DNA of 43,251 bases from an uncultured Oscillospiraceae bacterium (lineage in GTDB: Bacteria; Bacillota; Clostridia; Oscillospirales; Oscillospiraceae), in the NCBI GenBank assembly GCA_910588635.1, contig CAJUPW010000024.1:2097-45347 (forward strand). Direction: 5' to 3'. The stretch's first letter is position 1. Each line of letters opens with the position of its first letter. This document shows, piece after piece, positions 9,306-16,098 of this stretch. Made by a program: the position numbers and the translations under genes. The notes beneath the pieces were generated by a model, which was not told the DNA's origin, did not search any database, and saw nothing but the letters and a program-made list of their open reading frames with translations.

Positions 9306-10812
9306 GCGCCCCGCCGGCATGAGGTTGGGCCTGGCGTTGGCATGCGTGGTTTTTTCCGTCTCCTGCGTCCTCTGGGGGGTCAGCGTCTGGCTGGGACGGA
9401 CCTTCAACATCAACTTCCAGGAGATTCTGTACACCATGACCTCCCCCCTGGTGGGCACCGACGCGGGGGTGGCGCTTAAATGCCTGCGCGCCTGTCTCCC
9501 CCACATCTGCCTGGCGGCCCTGTTTGTCCTTACAGCTGCGGCCCTGGTCGTGCTTCAGCGGCGCTTCACGGCTGCTCTGTCCTTTCAGTTCCGGGGCAGG
9601 CGGCGTCAGGCCGACCTGTTCCTCCTGGCCCGCCGGTCCATGGCCGTCATCAGCGTTCTCGCCCTGTGCTGGGCCTTCCGCGCACTCTATGTCAATCTGA
9701 GGGTAGGCCAGTATATTGAACTGCGCCGCAACCCCACCACCATCTACGAGGACCGCTACGTCGATCCCGCATCGGTGTCCATCACCGCCCCGGACCGGAA
9801 AAAGAACCTGATCTATCTCTGCCTGGAGAGCATGGAGACCTCCTACGCCTCGGAGGAGGCGGGCGGACGCCAGCCGGAGCACAACTATATTCCCAATCTC
9901 ACCGCCCTGGCCCAAGAGAATCTGTCCTTCTCCAACTCGGACCGGCTTGGAGGCTTCCGCGCCGTCAGCGGGACCACCTGGACCATGGGGGCCATCTTCG
10001 CCGCCACCTCCGGCCTGCCCTTCTCCTTCCCCGTGGGGGAAAACGCCATGAACCGGCACTCGGAATTTGCCTCGGGCTGCACCACCCTGGGAGATATTCT
10101 GGAGGAGAACGGCTACCGCAGCATGTTCCTCTGCGGCTCCGACGCCACCTTCGGCGGCCGGAGGCTGTATTACCAGCAGCACGGCAATTATGAAATCTGC
10201 GACCTCCTCACCGCCCGGGAGGAGGGCTATATCCCCGAGGACTACAAGGTCTGGTGGGGCTATGAGGATGCAATTCTCTATCAGATCGCCAAAGACAAGC
10301 TGACCGTCCTGGCAGGGTCCGGCCAGCCCTTCAGCTTCACCATGCTCACCGTAGACACCCACCATGTGGACGGGTATGTCTGTCCTCTGTGCCGGGACGA
10401 CTACGACTCCGTCACCGGCAACGTGGTTTCCTGCGCGGACCGGCAGGCGGCGGACTTTATCCGGTGGTGCGAAGAACAGGATTTCTACGACAACAGCGTC
10501 ATCGTCATCACCGGCGACCACCCCAGAATGGACACCAGTCTGGTGGACGGACTGGACTACCGCGACCGGACGGTGTACAACTGCTTTTTGAACTGCGAGG
10601 CCCCCGCCCGGGCGGTCAACCGGGAATTTACCGCGGTGGACCTCTTCCCCACGGTCCTGTCCGCCCTGGGCTTTGAGATCGAAGGGGATCAGCTGGGCTT
10701 CGGCGTGGACCTGTTTTCCGGCAGCGACACCCTCTCCGAGGTCATGGGCTTCCAGGCGCTGGACGAGGAGTTTGCCAAATACTCCCCCTTCGTGGAGGAG
10801 CATCTCAGCTGA
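9286..10812 (+). CDS. LTA synthase-like sulfatase-fold membrane phosphotransferase
   Basis: 508 residues: three hydrophobic segments in the first ~135 residues, then an extracytoplasmic alkaline-phosphatase/sulfatase-fold domain. Seen: NLIYLCLESMETSY (metal-binding Glu), SGTTWTMGAIFA with the candidate nucleophile Thr, CGSDATFGGRRLYY, TVDTHH, and ITGDHPRMD (metal-binding Asp-His). LtaS enzymes polymerise glycerol-phosphate on lipid anchors; MdoB-like relatives transfer phosphoglycerol to glycans. A four-Cys insert (CPLCRDDYD..VVSC) is notable. The ATG at 9286 has AAGGTGGAAAAG upstream and lies inside the 3' end of the preceding gene. With fewer membrane segments than LtaS (five), it is probably a related transferase rather than the main LTA synthase. 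Confidence 0.85.
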   Translation: MSRTKSERPAGMRLGLALACVVFSVSCVLWGVSVWLGRTFNINFQEILYTMTSPLVGTDAGVALKCLRACLPHICLAALFVLTAAALVVLQRRFTAALSFQFRGRRRQADLFLLARRSMAVISVLALCWAFRALYVNLRVGQYIELRRNPTTIYEDRYVDPASVSITAPDRKKNLIYLCLESMETSYASEEAGGRQPEHNYIPNLTALAQENLSFSNSDRLGGFRAVSGTTWTMGAIFAATSGLPFSFPVGENAMNRHSEFASGCTTLGDILEENGYRSMFLCGSDATFGGRRLYYQQHGNYEICDLLTAREEGYIPEDYKVWWGYEDAILYQIAKDKLTVLAGSGQPFSFTMLTVDTHHVDGYVCPLCRDDYDSVTGNVVSCADRQAADFIRWCEEQDFYDNSVIVITGDHPRMDTSLVDGLDYRDRTVYNCFLNCEAPARAVNREFTAVDLFPTVLSALGFEIEGDQLGFGVDLFSGSDTLSEVMGFQALDEEFAKYSPFVEEHLS

Positions 10813-10813
10813 A

Positions 10814-10847
10814 AAAACGGCGCGGACCAAAAGGCCCGCGCCGTTTT
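10814..10847. terminator. Bidirectional terminator between converging genes
   Basis: Inverted arms AAAACGGCGCGG (10814-10825) and CCGCGCCGTTTT (10836-10847). The A-run before and T-run after the stem serve both directions. It lies between the LTA-synthase-like gene and the CofE-like gene. Confidence 0.85.
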
Positions 10848-10848
10848 C

Positions 10849-12042
10849 TCATTCTGTGGTGTAGTTGTCAAAGTAGCCCTGGATAAAAACCACCGGGGTG
10901 CCCTTGTCCCCCGAGCCGGAGGTCAGGTCGCACAGGGAGCCGATCAGGTCGGTGAGGCGGCGGGGGGTGGTGCCCTCGGACACCATCTGGCCCACCAGGT
11001 CAACCTCCTTCTTGTGGATGCGGTCCTTGATGGCCTCCTTCAGCGCCTCGCCGGACAGTTCGGCGAAGTCGTTGTCGGCCAGATACTTCAGCTTGAGCTC
11101 ATTGGGGGTGCCCTCCAGGCCGGCGGTGTAGGCCGGGGAGACCACAGGGTCGGCCAGCTCCCAGATTTTGCCCACCGGGTCCTTGAAGGCGCCGTCGCCG
11201 TAAACCATGACCTCCACGTGCTTGCCGGTCTCCTGGAGAAGCCTCTTCTGGATGGCCTCCACCAGGGGCTGGCAGTCCCGGGGGAAGAGCTTCACCTGGT
11301 CCTCGGTGGACTTGTTGGAGCCCAGCAGGCCGTACTTCTCGTTGCAGCCGCTGCCGTTCACCGGAGCGTTGAGAATCTCGTCCAGGCCCAGGACCCGCTC
11401 CGCCCCCGCGGCCTTGAGCAGCCGCTTGGTACGGGCTCTGGTGTGGATATCGCAGCACAGCACGTCCTTGGTGTAGGACAGGATAGCCCGGGGGTCGTTG
11501 GCGAAGACAATCTCCGCCTCGGCCCCGCAATCCCGAATCAGCTCCTGATAGTAGGCCACGTAGTCCACGCCTGTAAACGGGTGCTTCTCATAACCGAAGA
11601 GGGAGCGGTACTGCTCCAGAGTAAGCACGTCCTTATAGGGGTCCACCCCCTTCTCGTCCACCGCGTCCAGGCTGACGAGGTGGTTGCCCACCTCATCGGA
11701 GGGATAGCTGAGCATGAGGACGATCTTCTTCGCCCCCTTGGCGATGCCCCGCAGGCAGATGGCGAAGCGGTTGCGGCTGAGGATAGGGAAGATCACGCCC
11801 ACCGTCCCGCCGCCCAGCTTGGCCTTCACATCGGCGGCGATGTCGTCCACGGAGGCGTAGTTGCCCTGGGCCCGGGCTACGATGGCTTCGGTCATGGCCA
11901 CGATATCCCGGTCCCGGAGGGCAAAGCCGTCCTCCTTCGCGGCCTCCAGCAGAGAGCTGGTGACAATCTCCACCAGATCGTCCCCGCTGCGGATGATGGG
12001 GGTGCGGATGCCCCGGGAAACGGTACCGACCATACGGCTCAT
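10849..12042 (-). CDS. Coenzyme F420-0:L-glutamate ligase (CofE) family protein
   Basis: 397 residues. CofE adds glutamates to F420 through a GTP-dependent reaction in archaea and actinobacteria; most Bacillota lack F420, so the true substrate here is open. Seen: the N-terminal GIRTPIIRSGDDLVEIV segment with the typical start of CofE, DRDIVAMTEAIVARAQGNY, the VNGSGCNEKYGLLGSN segment, and the acidic VMVYGDGAFKDPVGKIWELADPVVSPAYT region, which is typical of the long Clostridia version of the family. The ATG at 12042 is preceded by AAGGAG eight bases away. A promoter (12096-12124) and a perfect inverted repeat in the leader (12063-12095) suggest regulated expression. No other F420 gene is in the window. 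Confidence 0.8.
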   Translation of the reverse strand: MSRMVGTVSRGIRTPIIRSGDDLVEIVTSSLLEAAKEDGFALRDRDIVAMTEAIVARAQGNYASVDDIAADVKAKLGGGTVGVIFPILSRNRFAICLRGIAKGAKKIVLMLSYPSDEVGNHLVSLDAVDEKGVDPYKDVLTLEQYRSLFGYEKHPFTGVDYVAYYQELIRDCGAEAEIVFANDPRAILSYTKDVLCCDIHTRARTKRLLKAAGAERVLGLDEILNAPVNGSGCNEKYGLLGSNKSTEDQVKLFPRDCQPLVEAIQKRLLQETGKHVEVMVYGDGAFKDPVGKIWELADPVVSPAYTAGLEGTPNELKLKYLADNDFAELSGEALKEAIKDRIHKKEVDLVGQMVSEGTTPRRLTDLIGSLCDLTSGSGDKGTPVVFIQGYFDNYTTE

Positions 12043-12062
12043 AAGGAACACTCCTTGTTTTC

Positions 12063-12095
12063 ATAGCATTGTGGAAATTCTCTCCACAATGCTAT
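12063..12095. promoter_or_regulatory. Perfect 13-bp inverted repeat at the transcription start of the CofE-like gene (candidate operator or RNA hairpin)
   Basis: Arms ATAGCATTGTGGA (12063-12075) and TCCACAATGCTAT (12083-12095) with a 7-base spacer. It adjoins the -10 box and covers the expected start site, and also forms a stem in the mRNA just before the ribosome site. Confidence 0.75.
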
Positions 12096-12124
12096 ATAAT
12101 ATCACGATTTTGGCCGGTTGTAAA
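12096..12124 (-). promoter_or_regulatory. Promoter for the CofE-like gene
   Basis: On minus, TTTACA (12119-12124), 17-base spacer, TATTAT (12096-12101). The -10 abuts the inverted repeat. Confidence 0.65.
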
Positions 12125-12143
12125 TATGATTTTGCAGAGAACG

Positions 12144-12257
12144 CCTCATCCGTCACGGCTTCGCCGTGCCACCTTCCCCTAAAGGGGAAGGCAAAAGAGA
12201 CGCACCCCTAAAGCCTGCCCCTTTAGGGGAAGGTGCCCCCGAAGGGGACGGATGAGG
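12144..12257. repeat. Hairpin-rich intergenic repeat, copy 1 (114 bp)
   Basis: Terminal inverted ends CCTCATCCG and CGGATGAGG enclose several short stems: CACGGC-TTCG-CCGTG, CCTTCCCC-TAAA-GGGGAAGG, CCCCTTTAGGGG and CCCCGAAGGGG. Copy 2 at 13502-13618 is nearly identical and in the same orientation. It ends three bases from the PadR stop codon. No target-site duplication was evident. Confidence 0.85.
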
Positions 12258-12260
12258 TCA

Positions 12261-12560
12261 CTACACCCCAAAGGACGCGATGGCGTCCCTCATATTCCGC
12301 CAGTCGCCTTTCAGCTCCTCCAGCCGGTCCCGGCCAGCGGGAGTGAGCCGGTAGTATTTTCGGTCGGGTCCTCCGCCGCCGGGTGCCATGTACCATTCGG
12401 TGTATTTCTCCCTGCCCAGACCCCGGAGCAGGGCGTAGATGGCGCTCTCCTGGGTGTCCGGAAAGGCGGCTCGCAGGGGGGTGAGCACCTCGTAGCCGTA
12501 CTTGTCCCCCCCGGCCAGCAGCTGGAGCAGGCACAGCTCCAACAGGTCCTTCTTCAGCAC
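12261..12560 (-). CDS. PadR-family transcriptional regulator
   Basis: 99 residues, a single winged-helix domain: KKDLLELCLLQLLAGGDKYGYEV, the recognition region ESAIYALLRGLGREKYTEW, and the wing/dimer end DRKYYRLTPAGRDRLEELKGDW. PadR proteins generally repress a neighbouring membrane-protein gene and often respond to antibiotics or phenolics. The GTG at 12560 overlaps the stop of the DUF1700-like gene by seven bases. Unusually, the regulator comes second in the pair; in most such pairs it comes first. The pair is bracketed by two direct copies of a hairpin-rich repeat. Confidence 0.92.
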   Translation of the reverse strand: MLKKDLLELCLLQLLAGGDKYGYEVLTPLRAAFPDTQESAIYALLRGLGREKYTEWYMAPGGGGPDRKYYRLTPAGRDRLEELKGDWRNMRDAIASFGV

Positions 12561-13369
12561 AGGGCCACCCCCGTTCCAATCAGGCCCACCGCCCCGATGG
12601 GGATGAGGCGGGCGAACAGGTAGGACTGGGCGGAACTGCGGATCGCATATCCTATGTCTATGCTTCTACAGAAAAAAATGATAAAGCCGCATACTGCCGC
12701 CACCGTAACGGCCAGCGTGTATAGGGCCAGCCACCTGCGATCATAGCACTTTGCCAATATCAGCCCAGCCAAAGCGATCAGAGCGCATACCACTCCGCCA
12801 TTGATAATCAGTTCCCGCTGCAAGATGACCTGCCAGGGGATGACAAGGGGATACACCTCCGCGTAGCCATCTAAAAAGCTCGAATCAAATACATGCCAGT
12901 TCCACGCCATTGTTCCCACACCAAAAACCAGCACCACAACCAACGCCAGCACCAACCACTTGGAGGTTGTGCCGTTTTTCTGCCCGTGCCGCCGGAACCA
13001 GTATAGGGACAGCACCAGCCCCGCCGCCATGACCCACACGGGATACCACCACTGCTCGGCAAAGGTGAAATAAAAACTGCTGTGACCCATAAAGGCCCAC
13101 TTGGCCAGCAGGAACACCCCGAATGCCAGCACGGCGAAGACAGTCAGCCACCGGCGGTAGGTCTGCACGTCGGTGAGCAGGTGGGCCGCCTGGACGGGTT
13201 CGCCCAGCTCCTCCACCAGCTTGCTTTCGTCCCGCTCCTCCCGGAAAATCAGTTCCCGGTAGTCGGCAATGGCCTCCTCCGACTCCTGGGGCGGCAGCCG
13301 CCACCGCACCGCCCGGCTGAATTTTTTCAGGTACTGCTCACGGGTCAGTGTCGTTTTTATTCGCGCCAT
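12554..13369 (-). CDS. DUF1700/HAAS-type membrane protein
   Basis: 271 residues. The N-terminal ~75 residues form the HAAS/DUF1700 region (LTREQYLKKFSRAVRWRLPPQE...EELGEPVQAAHLL), which in this family precedes membrane helices. Six hydrophobic segments follow, beginning VFAVLAFGVFLLAKWAFM. These proteins are usually encoded with PadR regulators; their role is not well defined. The ATG at 13369 has GAGG eight bases upstream. A TTGACA-17-TACTAT promoter lies at 13433-13461, and an AT-rich inverted repeat (13411-13430) in the leader could be the PadR site. Cotranscription with padR and autoregulation are inferred. Confidence 0.8.
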   Translation of the reverse strand: MARIKTTLTREQYLKKFSRAVRWRLPPQESEEAIADYRELIFREERDESKLVEELGEPVQAAHLLTDVQTYRRWLTVFAVLAFGVFLLAKWAFMGHSSFYFTFAEQWWYPVWVMAAGLVLSLYWFRRHGQKNGTTSKWLVLALVVVLVFGVGTMAWNWHVFDSSFLDGYAEVYPLVIPWQVILQRELIINGGVVCALIALAGLILAKCYDRRWLALYTLAVTVAAVCGFIIFFCRSIDIGYAIRSSAQSYLFARLIPIGAVGLIGTGVALC

Positions 13370-13410
13370 CTCAGCATCCTCCTCGCACTGATACAAATTC
13401 AGTATTATAA

Positions 13411-13430
13411 AAAATATACTACTGTTAAAT
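13411..13430. promoter_or_regulatory. AT-rich imperfect inverted repeat, possible PadR operator
   Basis: AGTAT..ATACT arms around an A/T core lie just downstream of the -10 box, around or just after the expected start of the DUF1700-padR transcript. The assignment to PadR rests on position only. Confidence 0.4.
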
Positions 13431-13432
13431 TT

Positions 13433-13461
13433 ATAGTATATCCCTGCAAGAATTTTGTCAA
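13433..13461 (-). promoter_or_regulatory. Promoter for the DUF1700-padR pair
   Basis: On minus, TTGACA (13456-13461), 17-base spacer, TACTAT (13433-13438). Divergent from the aldehyde dehydrogenase promoter. Confidence 0.78.
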
Positions 13462-13470
13462 GAGATATTT

Positions 13471-13499
13471 TTGACGGTTCGGCAAATTTATGGTATGCT
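13471..13499 (+). promoter_or_regulatory. Promoter for the aldehyde dehydrogenase gene, immediately before repeat copy 2
   Basis: TTGACG (13471-13476), 17-base spacer, TATGCT (13494-13499) with an extended -10 TG. Transcription would start inside the repeat that begins at 13502. Confidence 0.65.
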
Positions 13500-13501
13500 G
13501 T

Positions 13502-13618
13502 CCTCATCCGTCACGGCTTCGCCGTGCCGCCTTCCCCTAAAGGGGAAGGTATAAGAAGAGACGCGCCCCCAAAGCCTTCCCCTTTAGGGGAAGGTGCCCC
13601 CGAAGGGGGCGGATGAGG
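13502..13618. repeat. Hairpin-rich intergenic repeat, copy 2 (117 bp)
   Basis: The same element as 12144-12257 in direct orientation, with the same terminal ends and internal stems. Most differences lie in the short linker (GGTATAAGAAGAGACGC versus GGCAAAAGAGACGC). It fills almost the whole untranslated leader of the aldehyde dehydrogenase gene. Confidence 0.85.
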
Positions 13619-13640
13619 CGCTTCCCCAGGAGGTGCTTCC

Positions 13641-15011
13641 ATGGACATTCAAGCCCTTGTGGCGGCCCAGCGGGCCTGGTTCAATACCGGGGCCACCTTG
13701 CCCCTGTCTGCCCGCAGAGCGGCCCTGAAACGGCTGAGAGCGGCCATCAAAGCCCACGAGGCGGACATCAGCGCCTCCCTCTGGGCCGACCTGAACAAAT
13801 CCCCCACCGAGAGCTACATGTGCGAGGTGGGGATGACCCTGTCCGAGCTGTCCTTTGTGGAAAAACGGCTGGCCGGCTGGATGGGGGACCGGCCCCATCT
13901 CACCCCCCTTGCCCAGTTCCCCGCCAGGAGCTTCACCGTCCAGGAGCCTTACGGGGTGGCGCTCATCATGTCCCCCTGGAACTACCCCTTCCTGCTCGCC
14001 ATGGAGCCCCTCATCGGGGCTGTCGCCGCGGGCAACTGCTGCGTGGTGAAGCCCTCCGCCTACTCCCCCGCCACGTCGGCGGTCATCCGGGATATTTTGT
14101 CGGACTGCTTCCCGCCGGAGTTTGTGTCGGTAGTGGAGGGCGGCAGAGCGGAGAACCAGGCCCTTCTGGCTCAGAAATTTGACTATATTTTCTTCACCGG
14201 CGGAGTGGAGGTGGGCAAAGAGGTCATGGCAAAAGCGGCCAAGCACCTCACTCCCGTCACCCTGGAACTGGGGGGCAAGAGCCCTTGCGTCGTGGACGCC
14301 ACCGCCAGGCTGGACCTGGCCGCCAAGCGCCTCGTCTTTGGCAAGCTGCTCAACTGCGGCCAGACCTGCGTGGCCCCCGACTATCTGCTCATCGACCGGC
14401 GGGTGAAGGATCGCTTCCTGGCCTATGTGCGCAGGTGGGTGGCCGTCCAGTACGGCGGCGACGCCCTGGACAACCAGGGCTATGTCCGCATGGTCAACCG
14501 GAAGCACTTTGACCGGGTTATGGGCCTGATCGACCCGTCCAAGGTGGTCTTTGGCGGGAAGGGCGACCCGGACACCCTGAAGATTCAGCCCACCGTACTG
14601 GACAACGTGTCCCCCGATGACCCGGTGATGCGGGAGGAAATCTTCGGCCCGGTCCTCCCTGTCCTCACCTTCGACCGGGTGGAGGAGGCGCTGGACTTCG
14701 TCAACGCCAGGCCCCACCCCCTGGCCCTCTACCTGTTTTCCCAGGACAGGGCGGTCCGGCAGATGTTCCTCCGCCGGGCCTCCTTCGGCGGAGGCTGCGT
14801 CAACGACACCATCATCCACCTGGCCACCAGCCGCCTGCCCTTCGGCGGTGTGGGCAGCAGCGGCATGGGCAGCTACCACGGCCGAAACAGCTTTGACACC
14901 TTCTCCCACCGGAAAAGCGTCGTGGAGAAGTCCGTCCTCATTGACCTGCCTGTCCGGTACGCCCCCTATACCCCCATGAAAGACAAGCTGCTGCGGCTGT
15001 TTCTGAAATAA
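13641..15011 (+). CDS. NAD(P)-dependent aldehyde dehydrogenase (class 3 / YwdH type)
   Basis: 456 residues, typical of the short class 3 group that oxidises aldehydes to acids. Seen: SPWNYPF, the cofactor loop FFTGGVEVGKEV, LELGGKSPCVV with the general-base Glu, the catalytic Cys in NCGQTCVAPDY, EEIFGPVLPV, and LPFGGVGSSGMGSYHG. The C-terminal tail (APYTPMKDKLLRLFLK) is amphipathic as in membrane-associated members. The ATG at 13641 has AGGAGG eight bases upstream. The mRNA leader consists mostly of the hairpin-rich repeat, which may affect stability or translation. It ends 34 bases before the converging comFB gene. Confidence 0.95.
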   Translation: MDIQALVAAQRAWFNTGATLPLSARRAALKRLRAAIKAHEADISASLWADLNKSPTESYMCEVGMTLSELSFVEKRLAGWMGDRPHLTPLAQFPARSFTVQEPYGVALIMSPWNYPFLLAMEPLIGAVAAGNCCVVKPSAYSPATSAVIRDILSDCFPPEFVSVVEGGRAENQALLAQKFDYIFFTGGVEVGKEVMAKAAKHLTPVTLELGGKSPCVVDATARLDLAAKRLVFGKLLNCGQTCVAPDYLLIDRRVKDRFLAYVRRWVAVQYGGDALDNQGYVRMVNRKHFDRVMGLIDPSKVVFGGKGDPDTLKIQPTVLDNVSPDDPVMREEIFGPVLPVLTFDRVEEALDFVNARPHPLALYLFSQDRAVRQMFLRRASFGGGCVNDTIIHLATSRLPFGGVGSSGMGSYHGRNSFDTFSHRKSVVEKSVLIDLPVRYAPYTPMKDKLLRLFLK

Positions 15012-15012
15012 A

Positions 15013-15040
15013 AAACCGGCCCCGCCGAAAGGCGGGGCCA
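15013..15040 (-). terminator. Terminator for comFB (minus), GC stem shared with the ALDH end
   Basis: GGCCCCGCC-GAAA-GGCGGGGCC (15019-15040). On minus it is followed by GGTTTT. On plus there is no T-run. Confidence 0.7.
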
Positions 15041-15045
15041 GACAA

Positions 15046-15321
15046 TCAACTGCGTCCGTGCCGGGGGTTGCTCTTTACCATGACAGCCGCCTCGCTGATG
15101 GCGGCGATCACGTCGGCCCGGGACTGCAGCTCATAGCTCTGCAGCTTGACCATCAGCCTGCCTTGCCGGGTAGCCACGTAGTGGGGCTTCAGGTTGTTCA
15201 GGGTCCAGGCGGCCACATCTGACTTGCAGTAGTCGCAGGTACAGCAGCCCGCCCCCTCCAGCACCACGTCCAGATTCTGCATTACAATATCTTCCATCAG
15301 GTTTCTGTATTCCACGGCCAT
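15046..15321 (-). CDS. comFB: ComFB-family protein
   Basis: 91 residues. ComFB is a small late-competence-operon protein in B. subtilis of uncertain function; homologues occur widely as single genes. Seen: EYRNLMEDIVMQNLDVVL at the start, the Cys cluster CCTCDYCKSDVAAWTLNNLKPHYV, typical of the family and likely metal-binding, and a conserved basic end. AGGAGG lies eight bases before the ATG at 15321. A consensus-like promoter is at 15368-15396. The gene stands alone, not beside comFA or comFC, so a competence role cannot be assumed. Confidence 0.88.
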   Translation of the reverse strand: MAVEYRNLMEDIVMQNLDVVLEGAGCCTCDYCKSDVAAWTLNNLKPHYVATRQGRLMVKLQSYELQSRADVIAAISEAAVMVKSNPRHGRS

Positions 15322-15367
15322 CTTTTTTTCCTCCTAATGATCTCTATTTGCTCGTCCGCTTTCCTCT

Positions 15368-15396
15368 ATTATATTTCTTTCCCTCAAAAAATACAA
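15368..15396 (-). promoter_or_regulatory. Promoter for comFB
   Basis: On minus, TTGTAT (15391-15396), 17-base spacer, TATAAT (15368-15373). Confidence 0.72.
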
Positions 15397-15438
15397 TCCT
15401 TATTTTTTACTTTTATGTATGATACCGGGGATATCCAG

Positions 15439-16020
15439 ATGGAGTTGATTTTTGTGGAACAAGTATACCTTGCCGACGCCCGCTCAGAACGGCACTTCCG
15501 GGACATGTCCCTCCTTCATGCCCTGGGCTGGCGGGCCGCCTACCGGGACAGCATCCCGGCCGACTATATGGACCGGGAGATCACCGACGGCCGCTGGGTC
15601 CCGGTTTTCCGGCAAAATTATGAGGAGGGCGTCTACCGCGGCCTGCTGCTGTACAGCGGGGACACCCCCCTCTGCTGCGCCACCTACGGCCCCGCCCGGG
15701 TGGATACCGCCGCCGGGGACACCATCTGTAATTTCAGCTCCCCCGATCTGGCCGCCTGGGGGGAGCTGGTCTCTCTCTACGGCCATCCGGATTACTGGGG
15801 GCGGGGGTACGGCTCCATCGTGATGGAGGAGGTCCTCCGCCGCCTGAAACAGGCGGGATATCCCGGCTGTTTTCTGTACGTCCTTCGGGAGAACGCCCGC
15901 GCCCGGCGGTTCTATGAGAAGCACGGCTTTGCCTGGGACGGACACAGCCTGGAGGTAACGCTGCCCCCGGACGCGGTACTCACCGATCTGCGGTATTGCA
16001 AAAGGTATGCGGACGCCTGA
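15439..16020 (+). CDS. GNAT-family N-acetyltransferase
   Basis: 193 residues of the GCN5-related fold that moves an acetyl group from acetyl-CoA to an amine. Seen: an N-terminal half with LHALGWRAAYRDSIPADYMD, a pattern frequent in GNATs of this subgroup, the beta-strand 4 and CoA loop SLYGHPDYWGRGYGSIVMEEVLRRL, and the C-terminal NARARRFYEKHGFAWDG motif. The ATG at 15439 is taken because GGGGAT precedes it by eight bases; an earlier in-frame ATG would add 34 residues with no ribosome site. Divergent from comFB. Substrate unknown. Confidence 0.88.
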   Translation: MELIFVEQVYLADARSERHFRDMSLLHALGWRAAYRDSIPADYMDREITDGRWVPVFRQNYEEGVYRGLLLYSGDTPLCCATYGPARVDTAAGDTICNFSSPDLAAWGELVSLYGHPDYWGRGYGSIVMEEVLRRLKQAGYPGCFLYVLRENARARRFYEKHGFAWDGHSLEVTLPPDAVLTDLRYCKRYADA

Positions 16021-16098
16021 CAGATTTCCTCAACACTGAGCCGCTATAGTATAACATTATTTTACGCGGCGGTAAAATCCATTTAGGGTGAACATCTT

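Noticed and set aside
9262..10830. Long minus-strand open frame opposite the LTA-synthase-like gene
   Set aside because: Shadow of a gene with clear catalytic motifs; no ribosome site or family match.
10849..12042. Evidence of a coenzyme F420 pathway
   Set aside because: Only the CofE-like ligase is present; no CofC, CofD or F420-dependent enzyme is in the window.
12144..13618. CRISPR-like repeat array
   Set aside because: Only two copies 1.2 kb apart with genes between them, and each copy is a set of hairpins; no regular spacers and no cas genes.
16043..16075. TTTTAC-GCGGCG-GTAAAA hairpin between the GNAT and VWA genes as a terminator
   Set aside because: Six weak A/T pairs without a following T-run; too weak to call. 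The 78-base gap holds nothing else that I recognise.
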